47,969 bases of DNA from positions 1-47,969 of the forward strand of contig CAJBCV010000249.1 of NCBI GenBank assembly GCA_903951635.1, in the 5' to 3' direction. Of the stretch, positions 20,661 to 29,006 are shown in pieces (positions within the stretch are counted from its first letter, which is position 1; every line of letters starts with the position of its first letter). The position numbers and the translations under genes were made by a program. Under the pieces are notes generated by a model. That model saw only the letters and a program-made list of their open reading frames with translations, was not told where the DNA came from and did not search any database. The DNA is from an uncultured Planctomycetaceae bacterium. GTDB taxonomy: Bacteria > Planctomycetota > Planctomycetia > Pirellulales > UBA1268.

Positions 20661-21803
20661 TCACGGCGCCGGAGCGTCGTCGCCAATCTCGGCGATGATC
20701 CGCGTCATCGTGTTGGGATGGACACCGAGAAGCTTCGCGGCCCGCGACTTGTGGCCGCGGGTCATTTCGAGCGCCTGCTTGACGGCGCATTTCCGCAGCA
20801 TGTTGAGATCGACAAACGGCAGTTTGCCGTCGGCCGTGAGGGTCAAGTCGTCCGGATCCTCGACGACGGCCGCCGCCACCGCCGGCCTCGAGCGCGGAGG
20901 GAGTTGCGGCTCCATCTGGAGGACATACGCCTGCTCGATGACGTGCGAGAGTTGGCGGACGTTTCCCGGCCAATCGAACGCGGAAAACTCCTCGATCGTC
21001 TCCGGCGACGGCTGCCAGCGCTCCATCCGGTAGCTGCGGGCATATTGATCCGCAAAGAAGTCGATGAACGCCGGGATGTCCTCGGGGCGCTCGCGGAGCG
21101 GGGGGATCCGCAGTTCGATCATATTGAGGCGGAAGTAGAGATCCTCGCGGAAGGTTCCCTTCATCACCTCGGCCTGGAGATCGCGGTTGGTGGCGGCGAC
21201 GACCTGCACGTCGATCGGCACAGGCTGGGTCGCACCGACGGGATGCACTTCGCGCTGCTGGAGGACGCGGAGCAGCTTCGTCTGCAACTCCGCCGGCATC
21301 TCGCCAATCTCGTCGAGGAACACCACGCCTCCTTCGGCGGCGCGGAAAATGCCGACTGCTTTGCCATCGGCGCCGGTGAAGGCCCCCTTCTCGTGGCCGA
21401 ACAGTTGGCTCTCGGCCAGCGTCGACGACAGGGCTCCACAGTTGACCGGCACGAACGGCTTCGAGGCCCGCGGCCCGCTGCGATGGAGGAGGCGGGCAAG
21501 GATCTCCTTGCCACAGCCGGTCTCACCGAGGATCAGGACCGTGCAGCCGACTTCGGCCGCGCGCTCGATCGATCGGGCCACGCGCGCCATCGCCGGATTG
21601 CTTCCGAGCACCCACTCGGGCTTGTCCGGGCCGTCATCCCCGGCGGCAGTGCCGCGAGCGGAACCCCCCTTCCCGGCCACGGCCTTCTTGACCGTCGGCG
21701 CAGGGGTCTTTCCAGGGGCAACCATCACCGGATCGGCGGTCGAAGCGCCAACGTCGAGCCCATCGGAGACGGGTGTGTTTGCTTGTCGGGGCTTGAAGTC
21801 CAT
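20661..21803 (-). CDS. Sigma-54-dependent transcriptional activator
   Basis: About 380 residues. The start is the ATG of MDFKPRQANTP; about 65 low-complexity residues precede the AAA+ domain, and there is no receiver, PAS or GAF domain. AAA+ motifs: Walker A LILGETGCGKE, the sigma-54 contact loop GAFTGA, Walker B GGVVFLDEIGEMP, sensor II region FDWPGNVRQL. The C-terminal Fis-type HTH is SRAAKLLGVHPNTMTRII. It remodels RNA polymerase-sigma54 closed complexes. Without a sensory domain, its activity must depend on amount or on a partner protein. The targets are unknown. Confidence 0.9.
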   Translation of the reverse strand: MDFKPRQANTPVSDGLDVGASTADPVMVAPGKTPAPTVKKAVAGKGGSARGTAAGDDGPDKPEWVLGSNPAMARVARSIERAAEVGCTVLILGETGCGKEILARLLHRSGPRASKPFVPVNCGALSSTLAESQLFGHEKGAFTGADGKAVGIFRAAEGGVVFLDEIGEMPAELQTKLLRVLQQREVHPVGATQPVPIDVQVVAATNRDLQAEVMKGTFREDLYFRLNMIELRIPPLRERPEDIPAFIDFFADQYARSYRMERWQPSPETIEEFSAFDWPGNVRQLSHVIEQAYVLQMEPQLPPRSRPAVAAAVVEDPDDLTLTADGKLPFVDLNMLRKCAVKQALEMTRGHKSRAAKLLGVHPNTMTRIIAEIGDDAPAP

Positions 21804-22055
21804 GCGTCTGCTCTGCCGGGATGAGACCGGCAGCCCAACCCCATCCCACGGAGCCTTGCCGAGCCCGTGGAGTCCTTGAGGATCCCGATCAATTGGACCC
21901 GTTCGGGCGCCGATACGCAAGGTTTCCTCCCCCGCCGCGGGCCGATCGCCGCCAAACGCGTACGGACCGGCGATTCGGGGGAGATTTCCTGTTCGGCCGG
22001 CGATTGCCACCACCCCCGGGCGCAATCGCCACCTCGAGAGCGGGATACCGTGGCG

Positions 22056-23021
22056 CTACTCCGGCGCGGCGGAGAAGAAAAGGAGATGCTGCCAGGGGAG
22101 CCGGTCAAACTCGCTGGCCACGCGGAAGCCGGCCGGCTCGAGCTCCGAGCGGACCTGGGCCTTGGTCATCTTGTGGAGCGGCTTGATCGGCACGGCCGGG
22201 TCCTCTCCGCGAAACTCGACGAGCACGAGTTTCCCGTCGTCCGAGAGGCTCTCGCGGATCCGCGCGAGCATCGCCTCGGGGTGGGAAAACTCGTGATAGA
22301 CGTCGACACAGAGGACGAGATCGATCTCCCCGACGGGAAGGCGGGGATCGATCGGCGAGCCGAGCACGAGGCGGATGTTTTCGAGCCCTTCCTGCGCCGC
22401 CCTGCGGGAGAGCATGCGGAGCATCTCCGGCTGGATGTCGACGGCATAGACGAGCCCCTCTGGGCCGACCATCCGCGCCAGTTCGAGCGTGTAGAAGCCA
22501 TTGCCGGCACCCATGTCGCAGACGGTTTGGCCAGGCTCGACGCCGAGGGCCTCGAGCATCATCCGGCAGTCCTCCTCGCGCTGCCGGCTCTCGCGCACCA
22601 GCCACGGGGCACCGGTGTAGTGCATCGTCTGGGCGATCTCCCGCCCCATGTGGAAAGGGGGTGCGGGGGGAATGCGGAGATTGCGGTTGAGCTTCATGTC
22701 GATCGGCAGCGGGCGCACGCGTGACAACGGCCGCCTGACGCGTCCCTTCGCTCGATCCCCCTCCGGCTGCTCCTCCCCCTCGTCCGGCTCGTCGGCGCCG
22801 CTCGCATCCCCTTCGTCGTCCATCGGCTCCCCGAGGTCGGCCGCGTCGAAGGGATCCTCCTCCATCAGATCGGTGGCGGCCGGAGCCTCCTCCACCGCCG
22901 GCCCGGGCGTCTGCCAGGCCGACGCCGGGAGCGTCGCCAGGCAAACATACAAAGCAACAGCTCCGAGACGGAGCCCTGCCGAAGGGGCGAGAACACGACG
23001 GACGAAGCGGAGGCGTGCCAT
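22056..23021 (-). CDS. Class I methyltransferase-like protein with a signal peptide
   Basis: 321 residues. An N-terminal signal peptide (basic RLRFVRRVL, then GAVALYVCLATLPASA) is followed by an acidic low-complexity linker (about residues 40-85, rich in Asp, Glu and Pro). The last 210 residues form a class I methyltransferase fold: motif I VCDMGAGNGFYTLEL, motif II VYAVDIQPEML, motif IV LVLCVDVYHEF and GKLVLVEFRG. If the leader works, the domain would lie outside the cytoplasmic membrane, where SAM is not expected. Alternatively the leader may act as a membrane anchor facing the cytoplasm. The acceptor is unknown. Confidence 0.8.
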   Translation of the reverse strand: MARLRFVRRVLAPSAGLRLGAVALYVCLATLPASAWQTPGPAVEEAPAATDLMEEDPFDAADLGEPMDDEGDASGADEPDEGEEQPEGDRAKGRVRRPLSRVRPLPIDMKLNRNLRIPPAPPFHMGREIAQTMHYTGAPWLVRESRQREEDCRMMLEALGVEPGQTVCDMGAGNGFYTLELARMVGPEGLVYAVDIQPEMLRMLSRRAAQEGLENIRLVLGSPIDPRLPVGEIDLVLCVDVYHEFSHPEAMLARIRESLSDDGKLVLVEFRGEDPAVPIKPLHKMTKAQVRSELEPAGFRVASEFDRLPWQHLLFFSAAPE

Positions 23022-23065
23022 GCCTCGCAGTATACGGCCCCGCGTGGGAAAGCGGCTCCTCACCG

Positions 23066-24004
23066 TCAGGCTGCCCGCGAGAATCCGGCGGCTCCGCTGA
23101 AGGCCCCGTCGGGAAAGCTGGCGATCGTGATCCCCTGCCGCTCGGCGAAGTCGAGCAGGGCGGGGGCATCGACGAGGATCGTTCTCTCCGCCTCGATCGC
23201 CAGCACACGGGCTCCGGCGGCCCCGAGGGACTCGAGCGTCCCGATCCCCACCGTCGGCATGTCGAAGCGGAGATCCTGCTGCGGCTTGGCGACCTTTACC
23301 ACGACGAGGCCACCGGAAGGGCAGAGCCGGCCGGCGCGGCGGATGCACTCGTCTGTCCCCTCGATCGCCTCCAGGGCGATCGGCGCCCGGTTGCGAACGA
23401 CGACCGTTTGGCCGATGTCGTGGGCGCCGAGCTCCTTCGCGAGCCGCCAGCCGAAGGCGACATCGGCCATCTCCAAGGTCGACAGGCCGCGCCCGGCAAG
23501 CGTGCCCGGCACGGCGAGGAGCTCGGGGGCGAAGTCAGTGGCGGGGCAGATCCGCACCCCGGCGGCATCGAACGTCGCCGAGATCAGGCCGAGGAGCGAA
23601 TCGTCGCGGTTGTCGCGGCGCCGGGAGATGAAGTGCGGCCAGAAGACCTTCAGCGCCGTCCAGTCGGGGAGATGGTGGCGCCACGCCCCTCGGGCGAAGA
23701 GCTTCACCTTGTGCACTTTTCCCGCCATCGCCACGCGCTTCACGCCAGAGCGCTTGAAGAATGCGATCGCTCCGCCGAGCTGTGCAAGGCCGACGGCGCC
23801 GTGGATGTCGGCGAGCGGCTGGAGGTCGGCATCGGCATGGCCGCGAACCTCGAGGATCGCCGTCCGGCCCCCATGGCGGCGCACCGCCTCGGCCACCATC
23901 ACCGGATAGCGTCCCCATCCGGCGATGATGCCGACGGTCTCGCCGCGGAGATCGAGCGCCCCGTCACCGGGAAACGACCTTGGCAGTGGCTGATCGTGAT
24001 GCAT
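23066..24004 (-). CDS. lpxI: UDP-2,3-diacylglucosamine pyrophosphatase LpxI
   Basis: 312 residues, typical of LpxI (DUF1009). It hydrolyses UDP-2,3-diacylglucosamine to lipid X in lipid A synthesis, replacing LpxH. Visible family features: VGIIAGWGRYPVMVAEAVRRHG at the N-terminus, VKRVAMAGKVHKVKLF, DDSLLGLISATFDAAG, the NRAPIALEAIEGTDECIRRAG segment with conserved acidic residues, VVVKVAKPQQDLRFDMPTVG and a C-terminal ALLDFAERQGITI. It follows lpxD by 51 bp on the same strand, so both are probably one transcript. This supports a lipid A-containing outer membrane. Confidence 0.93.
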   Translation of the reverse strand: MHHDQPLPRSFPGDGALDLRGETVGIIAGWGRYPVMVAEAVRRHGGRTAILEVRGHADADLQPLADIHGAVGLAQLGGAIAFFKRSGVKRVAMAGKVHKVKLFARGAWRHHLPDWTALKVFWPHFISRRRDNRDDSLLGLISATFDAAGVRICPATDFAPELLAVPGTLAGRGLSTLEMADVAFGWRLAKELGAHDIGQTVVVRNRAPIALEAIEGTDECIRRAGRLCPSGGLVVVKVAKPQQDLRFDMPTVGIGTLESLGAAGARVLAIEAERTILVDAPALLDFAERQGITIASFPDGAFSGAAGFSRAA

Positions 24005-24055
24005 GGCGGGAAGGGAGTGGCGGGGCGAAACGGACGACCCAACAAAAGGGAGCGG

Positions 24056-25108
24056 CTACGCGGCCCGCGTCGTCTCCGCGTCACGGCCCCCCTCGAGCGT
24101 GGCGACCCGCGCGGCAAGGTCCTTGAGGGTCTTGCGCATCTCGGGGAGCTTGCTCATCGTCGCCAGTTGCAGCTTGCGATCGCGCAGCTCGATCGCCGGC
24201 TCGCCGAGGACGGTGACGCCAGGGGGGATGTCGCTCGAGACCCCTGACCTGGCCCCGAGGATCGCCCGGTCGCCGATGTGGACATGGTCGCGCACCCCCA
24301 CCTGCCCGGCCATGACGACGAAGTCGCCGGTCGTAGTGCTCCCTGCCACGCCGACCTGCGAGCAGATCATGGCGTGCCGGCCGATGCGGCAGTTGTGGGC
24401 GATCATCACGAGATTGTCGATCTTCGTGCCGGCGCCGATCGCTGTCGCGCCGTACGTCCCCCGGTCGATCGTCGTGTTGGCGCCGATCTCGACGTCGTCA
24501 CCGAGTTCCACCCAGCCGAGCTGCGCGGAGAGGACGTGGCCGGCAGGCCCCGACTTGTAGCCGAAGCCATAGGCACCGAGGGCGGCCCCGGCATGGACGA
24601 TGCACCGCTCCCCGACGATCGTTCCGTCGTAGAGAACAGCATTCGGAAAGATCACGCTGTCGGCGCCGATTCGGCAGCCGGCGCCGATCCTGGCGCCAGA
24701 GTGGATCGTGCATCCGGCGCCGATCTCGGCCTCGGGGCCGACGGTCGCAAAGGCATGGACATCGGCCCCGGCGGCAATCCGCGCGGTCGGATCGACCGCC
24801 GCCTGCGGGCTCACGCCGCTGCGGGCGGCCACCCGCGCGGGGCGGAAGTGGAGGATCGTGGCGGCAAATGCCGCATGGACATCGCGCACCTCGATCGACG
24901 GCCGATCGAGCGGGCCGGTTCCCTCCGGCACGATCACGGCGCCGGCCCGGCTCTTGGCCAACAGCGGCAGCTTGTCGCTTGAATCAACGAGGGTGATCTC
25001 GCCCGGCCCGGCGGTTTCGAGGGTCGCGGCCCCCGCGACGACGCAGGCCCCTGTGTGAACGGCAGCGGCGGACAACGTCCGCGCCAGTTCGTCGAGCGTG
25101 ATCGGCAT
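24056..25108 (-). CDS. lpxD: UDP-3-O-(3-hydroxyacyl)glucosamine N-acyltransferase LpxD
   Basis: About 350 residues, starting at the ATG of MPITLDELAR. It adds the N-linked hydroxyacyl chain in lipid A synthesis. The N-terminal uridine-binding domain (residues 1-105) includes ITLVDSSDKLPLLAKSRAGAVIV. A left-handed beta-helix of hexapeptide repeats follows (ARIAAGADVHAFATVGPEAEIG onward). The catalytic His is probably in NLVMIAHNCRIGRHAMI, and the GAYGFGYK segment contacts substrate. A C-terminal helix follows (MSKLPEMRKTLKDLAARVATLE), which trimerises. lpxA and lpxB are not in the window. Confidence 0.95.
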   Translation of the reverse strand: MPITLDELARTLSAAAVHTGACVVAGAATLETAGPGEITLVDSSDKLPLLAKSRAGAVIVPEGTGPLDRPSIEVRDVHAAFAATILHFRPARVAARSGVSPQAAVDPTARIAAGADVHAFATVGPEAEIGAGCTIHSGARIGAGCRIGADSVIFPNAVLYDGTIVGERCIVHAGAALGAYGFGYKSGPAGHVLSAQLGWVELGDDVEIGANTTIDRGTYGATAIGAGTKIDNLVMIAHNCRIGRHAMICSQVGVAGSTTTGDFVVMAGQVGVRDHVHIGDRAILGARSGVSSDIPPGVTVLGEPAIELRDRKLQLATMSKLPEMRKTLKDLAARVATLEGGRDAETTRAA

Positions 25109-25565
25109 CGGCAGGCCTCCCTCGGTCTTCCCCGCCCGGCGCACCGGTGGCGGGGCGGAGGGGGCAGGAAGATAGGGGCTTTCAGGCCGCTGCCGCAAGA
25201 CGGATTCGGGGGGGCCAACAGCCGGTCTTGTTTAGTGGATTGCCTGTGAGTGGCCCATCGGCGGGGCCGGCAAAAGTTTCGTCGTTCGTCGGAGGCACCT
25301 CCTCTCTCCTCAAGCGTTCGCCGATCCCCGCCTCGCCTACACGCTGGCCTATGGAGGCACGTGGCTTGGCGATTCAGCGAGGGGTCGCCCGTGTCCCGAG
25401 AGCCGGTCTTGCCAGCAAGCGAAGGAAAGGAGGGCGAAAGCGCAGGCGGCACGGAGAGAGCCGAGGCCATGGAAGGCCGAGGCGAACGCCCGGCGACGGG
25501 GCACGGGCGACCCCGAAGCCACGCTCGACCCCGAGTTCCCGTCAGCCGCACCCTAGCGCCAGCCC
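25109..25565. other. Gene-free segment upstream of lpxD with a long inverted repeat
   Basis: 457 bp between the nucleoside-permease-like gene and lpxD. Frames here on both strands are Arg/Ser/Gly-rich without protein character. The notable content is the inverted repeat described separately at 25360-25523. The lpxD promoter probably lies in the lpxD-proximal 150 bp. Confidence 0.5.
25360..25523. repeat. Imperfect long inverted repeat, possible structured RNA or mobile repeat
   Basis: Left arm: CGTGGCTT at 25360-25367, then 13 unpaired bases, then GGGGTCGCCCGTGTCCCG at 25381-25398. Right arm: the complement at 25497-25523 with a single mismatch and only one unpaired base. The 98-bp interior is purine-rich. 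The long paired arms with a one-sided bulge suggest a folded transcript or a small non-autonomous repeat. No family is recognised. Confidence 0.45.
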
Positions 25566-26972
25566 TCAGGTGATGTTCGGCGCCTCGGTGCCGTGGTCGT
25601 CCTTGGCGATGTCGGCGTCGTCGAAACGGCGCGGCGGCCAGAAGGCGAGGAGGAGGAGGCCGGCAGCCACCACGGCCATCAGCGTCGGCACGAGGAACAG
25701 CTTCTGGTAGTCGATGCTGCCCGTCGACCAGATACTTTGGTGCAGGGCATCGAACCCACCGAAAATCGACGCTAGACCGCCGACCTTTTTGGGTGCATCG
25801 GCAATCGCTTCGGCATTGCCTGCGGGGGCACTCATCAGCGGGATGAAGAGCCACTTCGCCGCCAGATCCCCGAGACCGAGGACGAGGAGATTGAAGAGGC
25901 TCTGGGCGCTCGAGCGGACGTCCTTGGGGAAGGCGGCGTCGATGAAGATGTAGAGCGTGGCGAAGAAGAAGGCGTAGCAGATGCCGTGGAGCACCTGGAC
26001 GGCGATGATCACCGCCTGGCTCTGTGGGAAGAAGGCGAACACGCCGAACCGGGCGGCGTGGCCGAGGATCCCGAGGATCATCGTCGTCTTCCAGCCGAGC
26101 TTCGCAAGCACCGAGCCGAGGAACGCCATCGTGACGATCTCGGCCACCTGGCCGATGCTCATCACCGGCATGATCCATTCCGGCTTGATCCCCACGGCCT
26201 TGCTACCGAGGAAATCGCCCGCCATGACGAAGTAGCCGTTGTGGATCACCGCGTCGATGAACGTGACGATGAACAGCACGAGGAGATAGGGCCGAGCGAG
26301 GAACTTGGCCGCCTTCAACCAGGCGAAGCCCCCGTCACCGGGCGCTGCCGGCTTCGGCGGCGTGTGGGGGAGGAAGAGCGAGTAGCCGGCGAGGACGAGC
26401 GAGAGCACGCCGGAGATGAGGAAGATGTTGCGGCTGGCGGCGACGGCGTCGGCGCCGGTCTTCCCTTGGAGGATGAAGTACAGCGGCCAAGCGACGAGGA
26501 TCCAGCCGATCGTGCCTCCCATGCGCACGAAGCCGAACTCCTTCTCGGCGTTTTTCATGTGAGAAAACGCGAGCGAGTTGGTGACGGAGATCGTCGGCAC
26601 GTAGAAGAGCGAGTGGACAAGCATCAGCCCGAAGAAGGTGGGGAAGTCCTTGACGAAGTACATCCCGAGGATCGCCAGGCCGCCGATGAGGTGGCTAAAG
26701 GCGAGGAACTTCTCCGCCGCGAACGTCCGGTCGGCGAACTGGCTCGAGAAGAAGATGCCGACGATCGAGGCGATCGCGAAGGCGCTTCCCACCCACGCCT
26801 GCTGCGAGGAGGAGAAGTCGAGGCCGTCTTTCCCCATGTAGCCCCAGATGAGCGGGAGCCAGGCGCCCCAGATGGCGAACTCGAGCACCATCATCAGCCA
26901 GAGGCGAAACGTCGGGGCTTTGGAAGAACCGACGCCGTCCCCACCGGCGTGGCCATTGGTTGCTGTGTGCAT
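25566..26972 (-). CDS. Nucleoside:H+ symporter-like MFS permease (NupG type)
   Basis: 468 residues and about 12 hydrophobic segments. The N-terminal segment RLWLMMVLEFAIWGAWLPLIWGYM with a GAW motif, and the loop SSQFADRTFAAEKFLAFSHLIGG, match the nucleoside:H+ symporter group of MFS. Other marks are SLAFSHMKNAEKEFGFVRMGGTIGWI and the C-terminal SAQSLFNLLVLGLG. The E. coli members carry purine and pyrimidine nucleosides. Planctomycetes have several related permeases whose substrates are not known. The neighbour upstream is an SDR gene, 140 bp away. Confidence 0.8.
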   Translation of the reverse strand: MHTATNGHAGGDGVGSSKAPTFRLWLMMVLEFAIWGAWLPLIWGYMGKDGLDFSSSQQAWVGSAFAIASIVGIFFSSQFADRTFAAEKFLAFSHLIGGLAILGMYFVKDFPTFFGLMLVHSLFYVPTISVTNSLAFSHMKNAEKEFGFVRMGGTIGWILVAWPLYFILQGKTGADAVAASRNIFLISGVLSLVLAGYSLFLPHTPPKPAAPGDGGFAWLKAAKFLARPYLLVLFIVTFIDAVIHNGYFVMAGDFLGSKAVGIKPEWIMPVMSIGQVAEIVTMAFLGSVLAKLGWKTTMILGILGHAARFGVFAFFPQSQAVIIAVQVLHGICYAFFFATLYIFIDAAFPKDVRSSAQSLFNLLVLGLGDLAAKWLFIPLMSAPAGNAEAIADAPKKVGGLASIFGGFDALHQSIWSTGSIDYQKLFLVPTLMAVVAAGLLLLAFWPPRRFDDADIAKDDHGTEAPNIT

Positions 26973-27112
26973 GCGGCGAAGGATACCCTCTCGCCGCGCC
27001 GAAAAGCAGCCCTCCCCGCAGAAGCGGCGGCCACTGGATGGGCGTTCGGGGATCGCCGGGCCGGTAGAATCGGCACCAGCGGTCCATTTTCAGGGGCCGG
27101 CGGCCGAGCCGA

Positions 27113-27847
27113 TCAGGCCCTGCCGCGAACGTCGGCAAGGCCGCCGTCGATCCCCAGCACCTGCCCGGTGATCCAACCCTGGGCGGGATCGAGAAACCAC
27201 TCAATGGCCGCGGCAACCTCGTCCGGCTCGCCGAGCCGGCCGAGCGGATGCATCCCCACCGAGGCTTTCTCAGCCAGTTCGCTCGACAAGAGGCCCTTGG
27301 AGAGAGGCGTGCGAACGAGCCCCGGGGCGACGGCGTTGAAGCGCACCTTCTGTTTGGCGTAGGTGGCCGCCGCCGAGAGAACCAAGCCGATGATCCCCGC
27401 CTTGGCCGCGGCGATCGCCTCGTGGTTGGCAAGCCCGACCCGCGCCGCGGCGCTCGACACGAGCACGACCGATCCCCCCTCCCCCTTCATCAGCCGCCCT
27501 GCGGCGCGAACACACCCAAAGGCAGAGGTGAGATTCGTGGCGATCGTGGCCTGCCAATCGGCGGTCGAGGTGAGGTGCGCGGGCTTGAGAAGGATCGAGC
27601 CGGCGCAGTTGGTCAAGCCGTCGAGCCCGCCGAGTTCGGCCACGGCCCGGTCTGCGAGGGCGTCGACTGCATCGGGATCGGTCGCCTCGACGGTGCCCCA
27701 CGGCATCCCGAGTTCGGCGGCGAGTGTCTCCAGCCGTGTCGCGTCTCGGCCGGCGAGAAAGACGCGGCCGCCCGAGGCGACGAGCCGGCGGACGAGGGCC
27801 GAGCCGATCCCTCCGGCAGCACCGATCACGAGCACCCGTCTTGTCAT
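27113..27847 (-). CDS. SDR-family oxidoreductase-like protein lacking the catalytic Tyr
   Basis: 244 residues, starting at the ATG of MTRRVLVIGAAGGIGSALVRRL. The cofactor motif GAAGGIG (TGxxxGxG type) and NCAGSILLKP (NNAG equivalent) are present, with catalytic Asn and Ser candidates (TNLTSAF; LVSSAAAR). At the YxxxK position the sequence is HEAIAAAKAGI: the Lys is kept, but Ile stands where Tyr should be. PGLVRTPL and the C-terminal GQVLGIDGGL are typical. It may still bind NAD(P), but normal SDR catalysis is doubtful unless another residue substitutes. It lies 29 bp after the sigma factor gene. Confidence 0.85.
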   Translation of the reverse strand: MTRRVLVIGAAGGIGSALVRRLVASGGRVFLAGRDATRLETLAAELGMPWGTVEATDPDAVDALADRAVAELGGLDGLTNCAGSILLKPAHLTSTADWQATIATNLTSAFGCVRAAGRLMKGEGGSVVLVSSAAARVGLANHEAIAAAKAGIIGLVLSAAATYAKQKVRFNAVAPGLVRTPLSKGLLSSELAEKASVGMHPLGRLGEPDEVAAAIEWFLDPAQGWITGQVLGIDGGLADVRGRA

Positions 27848-27876
27848 CCCTCGAACCTCCGCCTCACGCTGTTCAC

Positions 27877-28863
27877 TCAGAGCCAATCGCCGACGGTTTG
27901 CTCGAGCCGGGCTTCGGTCGCCATACCGCGAATCTTCTCCATGGCACGCGTCTGGATCTGACGGATCCGTTCCTTGCAGACGCCCATCTCCGCACCGAGC
28001 TCACGGAAGGTGCGCGGGGCGCGGCCATCGAATCCGAAGCGGGCGACGACGATCTGCTGCTCGCGCGGCTCGAGTTCGCCGAGGAACTTCGCGAACAACT
28101 CCTTGAGTTGATCGATCTGCACCGAGTTGCAACCCTGGGCCGGCTCTGCCGCGGGAACGGAGCGGAGCGACTCATCGGCCGGTGTGAACCGGCGGCGCTG
28201 CTGCCTTCCCCGATGGGAGATGCGGAAGAAGTGCCGCTGGATGGCGTAGGTGGCGTAGGTGCTGAAGCGGTTGCCGAGGGCGAAATTGAACTTGTCGACG
28301 GCCCGCATGAGGGCGACGTTTCCCTCGGCCACGAGTTCATCGAACAAGTCATCGATGGTGACGAACTTCTTCGCGATCGAGACGACGAGGCGGAGATTCG
28401 ACGTGATGAGGATCGTTCGTTCGATCTCCGACGCCGAAAGGAGCGCCTCGACCGCATCGATCTGTCGGGCGGTGGCCCGCCTTTCATCGAGCCGACCGCG
28501 CTCGGTGGCCGCTCGGAAGCGGAGCCAGTTCATCCGCCGGAAGTGGAATTGCTCCTCGTCCTTGGAGAGGAGTCGCGTCTCGTAGAGCCCGGCGAGGTAG
28601 GAATCGATCCGGCCGGATGGCTCGGCAGCGGGACGGGCCGCAGCACTCGCCGGTGGGGTCGTGGCCAGAGCCTCGGCCTCGGGGGCAAGGAACTGCCGGC
28701 AGGGGATGAAGTCGATCTTCCGGGCGAAAAACGCCTCGCGACGGGCCCGGAGAGCGGCTCTGCGTGCTTCGGTCGCGACCGCGTCGGGGGCCCGTTCCAC
28801 GGCCGCAGCAGGGGAGGCGACTCGACTCTTCGACGGGCGACGGATCTTGGCCGGGGCGATCAC
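27877..28863 (-). CDS. RNA polymerase sigma factor, RpoD-like (sigma-70 family)
   Basis: 328 residues. After a basic Ala/Arg-rich N-terminus (about 85 residues) comes a region 1.2-like SYLAGLYETRLLSKDEEQFHF. Region 2 (LITSNLRLVVSIAKKF, then LFDELVAEGNVALMRAVDKF and RFSTYATYAIQRHFF) binds core polymerase and the -10 element. A short, shortened region 3 follows. Region 4 (LEPREQQIVVARFGF, then TFRELGAEMGVCKERIRQIQTRAMEKIR) binds the -35 element. It is smaller than a housekeeping sigma, so a group 2 or 3 alternative sigma factor is likely. No anti-sigma gene is adjacent. Confidence 0.93.
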   Translation of the reverse strand: MIAPAKIRRPSKSRVASPAAAVERAPDAVATEARRAALRARREAFFARKIDFIPCRQFLAPEAEALATTPPASAAARPAAEPSGRIDSYLAGLYETRLLSKDEEQFHFRRMNWLRFRAATERGRLDERRATARQIDAVEALLSASEIERTILITSNLRLVVSIAKKFVTIDDLFDELVAEGNVALMRAVDKFNFALGNRFSTYATYAIQRHFFRISHRGRQQRRRFTPADESLRSVPAAEPAQGCNSVQIDQLKELFAKFLGELEPREQQIVVARFGFDGRAPRTFRELGAEMGVCKERIRQIQTRAMEKIRGMATEARLEQTVGDWL

Positions 28864-29006
28864 GGCAGGGCTCCTCGGGGACGGAACAAGTCCACGAGAG
28901 TCAAACCGCAGCGACGGGGAGGTTGTAACGGGGGCGCGAAAAAAAGCGGCGATCGCTCAACCAGCCGCCGGGCCCCGCAGAAACCCGCTGCCCGCGAGCA
29001 CAGACC

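Noticed and set aside
25250-25573. A 107-codon plus-strand frame in the segment before lpxD
   Set aside because: The composition is Arg/Ser/Gly/Glu-rich without hydrophobic core. The segment is better explained by the inverted repeat.
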